In this document: positions 56,916 through 64,000 of the stretch, one piece after another | Position numbering within the stretch: the first letter of the stretch is position 1 | Layout: each line of letters starts with the position of its first letter | DNA from: Neokomagataea anthophila | GTDB taxonomy: Bacteria > Pseudomonadota > Alphaproteobacteria > Acetobacterales > Acetobacteraceae | Length of the DNA stretch: 64,000 nt | Assembly (NCBI RefSeq): GCF_018122595.1 | Contig: NZ_JAGRQH010000009.1 | Coordinates: forward strand, 1-64,000 | Direction: 5' to 3' | Notes under the pieces: generated by a model | Seen by the model: the letters and a program-made list of their open reading frames with translations, nothing else | What the model was told of the DNA's origin: nothing | Database searches by the model: none | Position numbers and translations under genes: made by a program

Positions 56916-58502
56916 TCATTTATTATACTTCATGCAGAATTCAATGTTATAATTAAATATAGTATCAAGCATTAATCCTTTTTTTTCCATCAGCCCTTCG
57001 GTAGTCATCCTTCTATTATATAATATAACGTAATTTTTAATAGTTTCACTTGTTCTGTAAGGACCATAATTATATATTATATTATGTATAGAGTGAGTTC
57101 TCTGCCGAGAAGCTGATAATAAAAGAAACTCATAAGTATCAACTCCTACTGAAAACATAGCTCTTGAGACATCTTGTTCTTCATTTTTAATTTCTATTTT
57201 TTGGGGCAAATAAGGAATTTCGTTCATAGAAACTGCAAGAAATAAATAATCTCTTTTTGCGTTTATTTTTTCACTCCATCCCTTATGCACAATATCACTA
57301 ATGGTTTTGTAGCTTTGCAAGAGTGGGTTATATTGCGTTTTTTTTAAGCTACTATTTACACATTGAGTATCATCATCTGAAGAAATAACTCCATCCAAAT
57401 ACCTTGCTGATTTAACTTCTATTACCAAAACAGATTTCCTTTCCTGGTCCAAAATCATTGCGTCGGGAGATAAAATCCGTGATTTTCTAGGGCCTGCAGC
57501 AAATTCCGGAATATACTCGTAATTCATACTTGAGCTCATTTCGCAAAATAATTTTGTTATATTTTGCACATATTCTTCGAAGCATTTTCCAAAATCTGAG
57601 AAAAATTTTATATCTTTGTTATTTTCGTAATGAATTTTATGGAACAAATTTTCGAAAAGAAGGTCCTTTGCATACCCACCATCGATGGGAATATATTCGT
57701 TCTCAGATAATTGCAGGAAAGGTTTATCCCTGAATAACGAATGATCAGACTTGTTGTTGATCGTTCTTGTCGAAAAATCCTTTGCATCGTGTAGAGAGCA
57801 CGAAACGTATTTCATTATCTTCTTTATTGTAGAAATTTCTACACTGCATTTTTTTGAAAATTCATTAACATTGAATATCCAATTCGTACTTTCTATTGGA
57901 AAAGTAAATCCATCGTTATTTACGATTACGGTATAATCACACAGTATACTGTATATTACATATAGATAAATATTTAAATCAAAACCCACTTTATTTTCAA
58001 ATAATTCTATATATTTTTTTAATAGTGAATTTTGTTTTATTTTTATTGATCTGTATAAAATATTTCTGAAATCCTTATTTGAATTCAGAATGACATTTTT
58101 AGCTGAAACATGTATCATATTTTCCATATCTTTATCGTAATAGTCATTTATATAAAGTATTAATTTATGAATATTCTTCAAACTACTATGAGAATTTCTT
58201 ATTTCTGAAATTGAATTGATTCTAGTAAAAATAATTTTCCAACATTCTAATATCTGTGGTCGCCCATACATTCGACGTTCAGAGTTCGCATAATATTTCT
58301 TTTTCTGAGGCGGGACAATATGACTTAATGACCATTTAATAAATCTCTTTTCCATCAAAGATGAAAATGACAAAGAAGAAACTAAACACAAAGAATCTAT
58401 AGATGAAAAACAATATTTTGAAATTGGGTTTTTATATACTCCAGTATAAAAATCTTTATATGAAAACAATATATTTATATTTCTAAATTTTTCTTTGCTC
58501 AT
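56916..58502 (-). CDS. AT-rich PD-(D/E)XK nuclease candidate
   Basis: The 528-residue protein is very rich in Lys, Asn, Ile and Ser. Near residues 345-385 it reads KSRILSPDAMILDQERKSVL followed by VIEVKSARYLDG, the D...ExK arrangement of the PD-(D/E)XK nuclease fold. The long helical N-terminal part (about 330 residues) and the C-terminal part (EQDVSRAMFSVGVDTYEFLL) are not recognised. Such orphan nuclease proteins with an AT-rich composition are often solitary defence or restriction genes. Function is inferred from one motif. The composition points to recent transfer. Confidence 0.6.
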   Translation of the reverse strand: MSKEKFRNINILFSYKDFYTGVYKNPISKYCFSSIDSLCLVSSLSFSSLMEKRFIKWSLSHIVPPQKKKYYANSERRMYGRPQILECWKIIFTRINSISEIRNSHSSLKNIHKLILYINDYYDKDMENMIHVSAKNVILNSNKDFRNILYRSIKIKQNSLLKKYIELFENKVGFDLNIYLYVIYSILCDYTVIVNNDGFTFPIESTNWIFNVNEFSKKCSVEISTIKKIMKYVSCSLHDAKDFSTRTINNKSDHSLFRDKPFLQLSENEYIPIDGGYAKDLLFENLFHKIHYENNKDIKFFSDFGKCFEEYVQNITKLFCEMSSSMNYEYIPEFAAGPRKSRILSPDAMILDQERKSVLVIEVKSARYLDGVISSDDDTQCVNSSLKKTQYNPLLQSYKTISDIVHKGWSEKINAKRDYLFLAVSMNEIPYLPQKIEIKNEEQDVSRAMFSVGVDTYEFLLLSASRQRTHSIHNIIYNYGPYRTSETIKNYVILYNRRMTTEGLMEKKGLMLDTIFNYNIEFCMKYNK

Positions 58503-58785
58503 CTAACTGCTCGTATTATATTATTTGAAGTTATATTCGCCACTCGGGCATTTATAAACAGAATTTTGTGATTCTCTCCTCCAACATAATCGAGGTTAGC
58601 TAAAATCTCGTAGTATTTTCAGAATAACAGATTTTTGTGAAAGAAAGTTCTCCAAAACAGACCGTCCGTTCCCCCCCTCATAGCAGTCACTGACCTGGCT
58701 GCTATGAAAGGCGTAGGCTATTAGTCTTCCTGCGTTCTACAGGAACGAACCAATTGAAGAAATGTTTCTAACGGCCCAATGCCCT
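58503..58785. other. gap with orphan repeat end and hairpin
   Basis: No gene is seen. CCGTCCGTTCCCCCCCTCATAG (58663 on) is related to repeats at 14353 and 41250. CATAGCAG (58679-58686) and CTGCTATG (58699-58706) form a perfect 8-bp hairpin. Confidence 0.4.
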
Positions 58786-59166
58786 TCACCGCTCCTCAAT
58801 GTGCACCGAACGACGGAGCCACCGGTCTAACGATTCAAAGCTGAACTCCCCGGACGCATAGAGGCCAAGTAAGAAGTCTTCTGTCGCCTGGGCATCAGCA
58901 ACCCATTGTGCGCCGTTGATCACCAAGAATGTGTACGTCGTGGCAAAAGCTGTACGCTTGTTACCATCAATGAACGGATGGTTCTGTGACAGGCTTTCCC
59001 ACAAAGCGGCGGCTTCTTCGATCAGGTCGGCATAATAACCCGTCTGTGGCCGATAGAGAGCGGCCGTCAGCAAGCCTGCATCACGAAGTCCGGCAGACCC
59101 ACCGTAACGGGCTATCTGATCGTCATGGATAGCCAGAACTTCCACCAGCGTCAGATACTCGGTCAC
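58786..59166 (-). CDS. doc: Doc-type (death-on-curing) toxin of the Fic fold
   Basis: The 126-residue protein matches Doc: LTLVEVLAIHDDQIARYGGS, LRDAGLLTAALYRPQTGYYA, LIEEAAALWESLSQ, then the Fic loop HPFIDGNKR (63-71) and TAFATTYTFLVINGA. Doc enzymes phosphorylate EF-Tu and stop translation; the GNK variant of the loop is the Doc hallmark. The start overlaps the antitoxin stop by 4 nt (ATGA). With its antitoxin it should act in post-segregational killing. Confidence 0.93.
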   Translation of the reverse strand: MTEYLTLVEVLAIHDDQIARYGGSAGLRDAGLLTAALYRPQTGYYADLIEEAAALWESLSQNHPFIDGNKRTAFATTYTFLVINGAQWVADAQATEDFLLGLYASGEFSFESLDRWLRRSVHIEER

Positions 59167-59393
59167 TCTGCCAGCTTACGATAAAGCGGCGCGAAGGTCT
59201 CATGACTGGATTGGTAGGCGGCCATGACAGAGGGGCGTGGCCGGTTCTGCTTCCTTTTTTCAAGCAAATCCGCCAGCGCTTCATCGACCAGCGCTTGCAG
59301 CTGGCGTCCCTCAGTCTGTGCCAGTTCGCGCACGGCCTGCAGGATGTTCGGGTCAACCTGGGTCGCGAACTTCTCGCGGGGGATAGGGGCCAT
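59163..59393 (-). CDS. antitoxin of the Doc toxin
   Basis: The start is placed at MAPIPREKFATQVDPNILQA (59393), since GGAGAG lies 8 nt upstream on its strand; the frame extends to 59426. The 76-residue protein looks like a ribbon-helix-helix type DNA-binding antitoxin (EKFATQVDPNILQAVRELAQ, EGRQLQALVDEALADLLEKR) with a C-terminal toxin-binding arm (MAAYQSSHETFAPLYRKLAE). It is unlike classical Phd. A palindromic operator lies just upstream. Confidence 0.8.
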   Translation of the reverse strand: MAPIPREKFATQVDPNILQAVRELAQTEGRQLQALVDEALADLLEKRKQNRPRPSVMAAYQSSHETFAPLYRKLAE

Positions 59394-59421
59394 TTCGTCT
59401 CTCCAGTCAGACATAAAAGCT

Positions 59422-59439
59422 ATCATGATCGATCATGAT
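59422..59439 (-). promoter_or_regulatory. operator of the doc locus
   Basis: ATCATGATCGATCATGAT is a perfect 18-bp palindrome 29 bp upstream of the antitoxin ATG on its strand. It is the likely binding site of the antitoxin or the complex. Confidence 0.75.
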
Positions 59440-59476
59440 GTATCAAGATTTATGCAGTTTGGCCTATCAGGCCATC

Positions 59477-62400
59477 CTACGCTCCCTCAATACGCGCCCG
59501 TGCTTTCGCTGAAAGCCTGCGTATCCCGAAATATAGCGCCACCTCCTCCACATCACGTCCCTGACGCGCAGCTTTAATCTCCTGAAGCGCAATCTGCTCA
59601 ATGGGACGAATGTCATTCTCAGTCTCAGGAGCCCGCGCTTGTGACCACACGTCACGGTCCTCGGCTTTAAGCCAGATGATCGTCTCCCCCTCCGGCTCTG
59701 TTTCAAGGAAATAGCGGCGCGACGCTATTGTCATAATCCGCTCCCGAATTAAGCGGCCACTGCGCTGAAACCCATGCGCGCGGGCAATCCGCTGGACCAA
59801 GAGATCCTCCGAAAGCGGCGCTTCCTGATGCACGGTCCGCGCAATGAGTTTCTTCAGGATCGGGTCATAGGTTTTCTTGTTAAAATCGTCGGCACTGATG
59901 TCGTAGTTAAAGCTTGTCAGCGGTGTTGCCCGATAAACGCTTTCTTCTACTCTCGGCTTCGGGGCTTCACGCTGCACCACGGGTTGAAACTCAGCGCCAA
60001 CTGCTGCTGCCGGTAAACCTGCATGAAAAGGCTCTGTACGTTCTGCCAGCTGTACTGTCTCCGGAGCAGACTCAAGCACGGGTTCTGAGGGCGTTTCAGG
60101 CGGCGCGGGCACAGCACGCTTTTCCCGCTCTTCGCGGGCCTGACGATCCGCAGCCAAGAGTTCCTTCAGGCGGTCGTCGAGTTTTTGCGCTTCGCCCTCT
60201 TTGTCATGCCACCAATTGGTCGACCAGATCCGCACCAGTGTCCATCCCAGTTTTTCAAGGATTGCTTGGCGCACTTTATCGCGGTCTCGGGCTGTTGCGG
60301 CGCTGTGATACGACGCACCATCACATTCAACGCCGGCTAAGTAATCTCCAGGGCGGTCAGGATGCACAACCCCCATATCAATACGGAATTTCGACACACC
60401 TACTTGCGGAACAACCGTCCAGCCCCGCTTGCGCAACGCCCATGTCACCGCATCTTCAAACGGGGAATCAGACCCGCCCATTGACCCTTTCACGGCCTCG
60501 GCAAGAGCACGCGGGCCTCGGTTCGCAAAATCAATAAAGGCTTTCAGATCCCGAACGCCTTCCACTGAGGTGCGCGTAAGATCAATCATGCTTGGGTCAA
60601 AGGAGGTAAACACCACCATTTCACACCGCGCTCGGGTAGTCGCCACGTTGAGACGGCGCCCACCACCATTGCCATTCAATTTTCCGAACGCCATGGACAT
60701 GGTCTGACCGCCCGGCTCAGTCGGGCCAAAATTCACCCCGAGCAGAATGAGATCGCGCTCATCCCCCTGAACCGTCTCAAGGTTCCGCACAACCACCGGC
60801 TCCTCACGGTCATCGGCACTGAAATGCGGTTCGATCTCTGGATGTTCCTGACGGGCCTTATCCAGCAAATCTTCCACCAACCGCATCTGTTCGGCATTCA
60901 TGGTAATGATGCCCAAGCTGAGCGGTTGGCCTTTCCCGTCCACAAAATTGGGGTCCCGGAGGCGTTGGACGACTTCAGCGACAAGGGCTTGCGCTTCGAT
61001 CGGGTTGGTCCGAACACCGGGAGTATACACACCCGGCACCTTCTTCCATGTTACCGCACTGGCGCGTGTTTCAGGGGCGGGGAAGGTGACCAACTCATTG
61101 CCGTAATAGCGGCTATTGGAGAAGGTAATCAGGCTCTCATGGCGACTACGGTAATGCCAGCTTAACCGATGACTAGGCACACCCGCCGCAAGGCATTCAT
61201 CCAAAATGCTTGGCAAATCTTGCACAGCATCATCATCGACCAAAGTGGTCACACCGCTGGAGCGCTGGAAATCATTGCTGGGCGGCATTTGACGTGGATC
61301 ACCAGCCACAATGACTTGTTTGGCGCGGGCCATTGCACCGATCGCATCCCATGGCGTGATTTGGGATGCTTCATCAAAGATCACGAGATCAAACAACGCC
61401 TGATCTGGTGGAAGGTATTGCGCGATGGATAACGGGCTCATCAGCATACAGGGCGCAAGCTGGGTAAACGCTTCGCCCATTTCAGACGCAAGCTTACGAA
61501 TAGGCTTACTGGGCCGCTGCAACTGAAGCTGATGGCGTAAGGTGGCAAAGCCATCTTTCTTCCCACGCGCCGATTTATCAGGAATTTGACCGCAAATTCG
61601 TGCCCGGATGTAACGCGAGGAGAGGTCACTCATACGCTCATCAACGGCGCGGAAACGGTCTATACGATCCTCCTGCTCACCCGCAACGAAGTGCTTGAGT
61701 AGCGGCTCTGCGTCGATACGCGTGGCTGCAAACCATTTGGCATAGGCCGTATCAAAGGCTGAGAGCGCTTCATCCGGATCCGGCGCGACCGTGCCGTCTT
61801 CCAGACCTTGCACGATAGGCAGTATCCCGGCCTGCACGGCTTCGTTGCGAGCGCGTTGCCAGGCCGTCCAGGCATTTAAGCGCGGCCCATAGGCCATAAT
61901 CGCCGCCGCACAGAGACGGATCTCCTCAAACCCTGCCGTTGGGGCAATCTGCGCACAGCCCGTAAAGACCTCACCTTTCTCTTTTAGCGCGCTCAGTGCC
62001 TCTTTGAGGCGTTCTAAACCATTGGCAATATTCCCTCCGGGTATGAGCAGGTCATGCGCGTCCACCACTAACCGTGTGACGGTGCTTTTCAGCTCCGCCA
62101 TGGCGGCTGGATCCGTAGCCAAAACAGCCATAGCTGCCCGCAGCGTGCGTATCCGCGCGATGCTTGCCTCAATGACCGCGCGCTCTGTTTGTGTGCCCTT
62201 TAGCCCCGGAAGAGAAGACGCCGCCTGAAACGCCGCATCGCATTGTGTCAGGGTCGTACGCATCGCCAAAAGCTTTGGCAGGTCTTTCTCAGGGTCCGCC
62301 GTCTCCTTGCAACCACCAGCTTGTGTCAGGGACGCGGCAACTTTACGGCGCGCCAATCCGGACATAGGCCACATCTTACCGAGCGCCGCTGCTAGATCGG

Positions 62401-64000
62401 CTTGTAACGGTTCAATCTCAAGTTTTCGGACTGCGTCATGCGCATAGGTCGTACTGAGTGTCGCTTCGTCAGTGCGGTACGCGTCGAGAAGGTCCAACCC
62501 TTCCTGAGCCGAGGTGATGTGCCGCTCAATATCAGGCAAGAACGCACAGGCCATATCGTGCCCGTATGTCGCCAAGCAGGCTTCAACTAAAGCGGCGATC
62601 TGATCGGGCTCAGCCTGAAGGGCAATCTCAGTGTTGAACTGCGTTGCTGCCAAAACGTCGTCGCGTGTGCGTTCGACGGTTTTTATGGCCTCTGGTAGAG
62701 CTCTTGCCGCAGCAACAAGACGATCCTGCCACGCATTGGACCATTCTGAGCAGGCGAGGATCTTCAAATCTGACGGAAGATCAGACACAGCCTTACGCGC
62801 AATCCCAAGACGACGTACATTCTCACGGAGCGTTATCATCTCCTCTTCGGAATGACGTGTTCCCGTATGGAAAACTAAACGGGGTGTCGCGTCTGTCCAA
62901 TCGCGCACCACCCGCCCAATGGCACGGTGAAGTGTCCATCCATTCGGATCAGGCGCATGGAGCAGCTTCACCACATCATTGAGTTCATCACGCAAACGGC
63001 GAATATCATTCGCTTCACGCGCCCATTCTTCGGCCGTAAAACTGTCCCGGGCCGTCCAGGCACTATCCAGTTGTTTGAGGACGGCCGACTTTGTGGCTTT
63101 TGCCGAATGCAATTCCAAGCAAAATGGTCCCAGCCCTTTGCTAGCCAACCGTCTTTGCACAACATCAAGCGCTGCTTGTTTTTCTGCGACAAATAAAACG
63201 CGCCGACCAAGCGCCATATTATGCGCGATGATATTAGCAATGGTTTGGCTCTTCCCGGTTCCGGGCGGTCCATCCAACACAAAATTCCGCCCTTCTGCGG
63301 ACGCATAAACGGCTACGAGTTGCGAGCTATCCGCGGGCAGGGGCGTGAATAATTGCGCAGGATCGACCCGCTGATCCATCTGCTCGGCTTTTGGGAAATC
63401 ATCACCATCATCAAGATGCACGCTGCCATCGCGTTCAATGAGGTGATGCACAACGGGACTTTCTTTGAGATCTGCGCCCCGTTCGACCAGATCCCGCCAC
63501 ATCAGATATTTGGCAAAAGAGAAACTGCCAAGCACAACCTCTGGAACAACCTCAAAACCGGGCATGTCGCAGACGGCTTCGCGCACACGGCGCCAGATGG
63601 CGTCAACATCAAGGCCACTCTGATCTTTGGGCAAATCCCCGTCGAGCCCCGGAATTTCCAGAGCAAAATCTTGGCGTAAAAGCTCCAAGAGCGTTAGATT
63701 AAACCGCGCCTCATCTTCATGCGCTTTCATGGTCATACCCGATTGCACGCTCTTACGGTCGAGTTGCACGGGGACAAGGATCAAAGGCGCACGATACGCC
63801 TTTTCATCATTCGGTGATTTTTTCCATTTTAAAACACCAAAGGCTAAAAAGAGTGTATTGGCCCCACCTTCCTCAAAGCTGGCGCGGGTCTTACGGAAGA
63901 GCTCGATGAGAGCCGCATCGAGCTTATCTTTGGGGAGTTCAGACATGACCTCCAGGCGTTGCAACGCCTGTTCTGCCAGCTCATCCGCCAAGGTCGCGTG
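59477..64000 (-). CDS. DUF4011/DUF3320-type SF1 helicase with Vsr-like nuclease domain (N-terminus outside window)
   Basis: At least 1504 residues are visible and the frame is open at the right edge, so the N-terminus is missing. Order seen: a DUF4011-like part (GGANTLFLAFGVLKWKK, RAPLILVPVQLDRKS), helicase Walker A LDGPPGTGKSQTIANIIAHN, a long insertion, LVIFDEASQITPWDAIGAMA as Walker B, VIVAGDPRQMPPS, LSWHYRSRHESLI and LETVQGDERDLILLGVNFG. A small nuclease domain follows (VGVSKFRIDMGVVHPDRPGD, AGVECDGASYHSAATARDRD, LGWTLVRIWSTNWW) of the Vsr/MTES_1575 type, and the end is DUF3320-like (YDPILKKLIARTVHQEAPLS). Such large helicase-nucleases are frequent in defence islands and plasmids; an antiviral role is possible but unproven here. 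Confidence 0.88.
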   Translation of the reverse strand, partial: HATLADELAEQALQRLEVMSELPKDKLDAALIELFRKTRASFEEGGANTLFLAFGVLKWKKSPNDEKAYRAPLILVPVQLDRKSVQSGMTMKAHEDEARFNLTLLELLRQDFALEIPGLDGDLPKDQSGLDVDAIWRRVREAVCDMPGFEVVPEVVLGSFSFAKYLMWRDLVERGADLKESPVVHHLIERDGSVHLDDGDDFPKAEQMDQRVDPAQLFTPLPADSSQLVAVYASAEGRNFVLDGPPGTGKSQTIANIIAHNMALGRRVLFVAEKQAALDVVQRRLASKGLGPFCLELHSAKATKSAVLKQLDSAWTARDSFTAEEWAREANDIRRLRDELNDVVKLLHAPDPNGWTLHRAIGRVVRDWTDATPRLVFHTGTRHSEEEMITLRENVRRLGIARKAVSDLPSDLKILACSEWSNAWQDRLVAAARALPEAIKTVERTRDDVLAATQFNTEIALQAEPDQIAALVEACLATYGHDMACAFLPDIERHITSAQEGLDLLDAYRTDEATLSTTYAHDAVRKLEIEPLQADLAAALGKMWPMSGLARRKVAASLTQAGGCKETADPEKDLPKLLAMRTTLTQCDAAFQAASSLPGLKGTQTERAVIEASIARIRTLRAAMAVLATDPAAMAELKSTVTRLVVDAHDLLIPGGNIANGLERLKEALSALKEKGEVFTGCAQIAPTAGFEEIRLCAAAIMAYGPRLNAWTAWQRARNEAVQAGILPIVQGLEDGTVAPDPDEALSAFDTAYAKWFAATRIDAEPLLKHFVAGEQEDRIDRFRAVDERMSDLSSRYIRARICGQIPDKSARGKKDGFATLRHQLQLQRPSKPIRKLASEMGEAFTQLAPCMLMSPLSIAQYLPPDQALFDLVIFDEASQITPWDAIGAMARAKQVIVAGDPRQMPPSNDFQRSSGVTTLVDDDAVQDLPSILDECLAAGVPSHRLSWHYRSRHESLITFSNSRYYGNELVTFPAPETRASAVTWKKVPGVYTPGVRTNPIEAQALVAEVVQRLRDPNFVDGKGQPLSLGIITMNAEQMRLVEDLLDKARQEHPEIEPHFSADDREEPVVVRNLETVQGDERDLILLGVNFGPTEPGGQTMSMAFGKLNGNGGGRRLNVATTRARCEMVVFTSFDPSMIDLTRTSVEGVRDLKAFIDFANRGPRALAEAVKGSMGGSDSPFEDAVTWALRKRGWTVVPQVGVSKFRIDMGVVHPDRPGDYLAGVECDGASYHSAATARDRDKVRQAILEKLGWTLVRIWSTNWWHDKEGEAQKLDDRLKELLAADRQAREEREKRAVPAPPETPSEPVLESAPETVQLAERTEPFHAGLPAAAVGAEFQPVVQREAPKPRVEESVYRATPLTSFNYDISADDFNKKTYDPILKKLIARTVHQEAPLSEDLLVQRIARAHGFQRSGRLIRERIMTIASRRYFLETEPEGETIIWLKAEDRDVWSQARAPETENDIRPIEQIALQEIKAARQGRDVEEVALYFGIRRLSAKARARIEGA

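Overview
The window looks like a large accessory replicon (plasmid or megaplasmid) of an alphaproteobacterium, most likely an acetic acid bacterium. The reasons are a RepA/RepB pair of repABC type with two perfect parS palindromes, a GapR/DUF2312 protein, a Ros/MucR regulator, plasmid-housekeeping families (DUF1173, DUF3991-toprim, LPD29, large ParB-like protein, DarB-like methylase-helicase) and IS5- and IS6-type elements of the kind common in Acetobacteraceae. The genus cannot be fixed from the sequence alone. No rRNA, tRNA or CRISPR array was seen.

Layout. 1-3.5 kb: a tightly packed minus-strand plasmid operon (winged-helix protein, DUF1173, HTH-like protein, GapR, small membrane protein). 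3.65-4.9 kb: a Fic protein behind an operator made of repeated AAAGGTTAT sites. 5.6-14 kb: a defence block with higher GC, holding a trlF-(broken small gene)-lit-like operon and a STAND ATPase with a nuclease-like N-terminus, ending at an IS3 relic. 14.4-36 kb: plasmid backbone, mostly minus strand (UvrD-like helicase, toprim primase-like protein, nuclease-fold secreted protein, HD-GYP, MucR, an outer-membrane protein, LPD29 protein, ParB-like protein, 1693-aa methylase-helicase). Many gaps in this part hold long GC-rich palindromic elements. 36.4-39.6 kb: zinc-ribbon-like protein and repA-parS-repB; no repC is present.

40-54 kb is a mosaic accessory region. Two 835-bp IS6-family copies in inverted orientation bracket about 10 kb of one-strand genes that form a complete-looking peptide natural-product (RiPP) cluster: Stf0-type sulfotransferase, HlyD-type adaptor, ABC exporter with an active C39 leader peptidase, a 95-aa double-glycine precursor, a radical SAM maturase, a three-domain protein (degenerate C39 + Fic + 2-oxoglutarate/Fe(II) oxygenase) and a secreted two-DTG aspartic protease. 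An IS5-family relic separates the transporter from the precursor. This cluster, and above all the C39-like/Fic/oxygenase fusion, is the best candidate for an undescribed system.

54-64 kb: vapBC, a Tn3-type resolvase with a long C-terminal extension, two AT-rich orphan genes (one a PD-(D/E)XK nuclease candidate), a Doc toxin with its antitoxin, and a large DUF4011/DUF3320-type helicase with a Vsr-like nuclease domain that runs off the right edge. Defence or conflict genes, toxin-antitoxin pairs and stability functions are thus spread across a patchwork assembled by IS activity.
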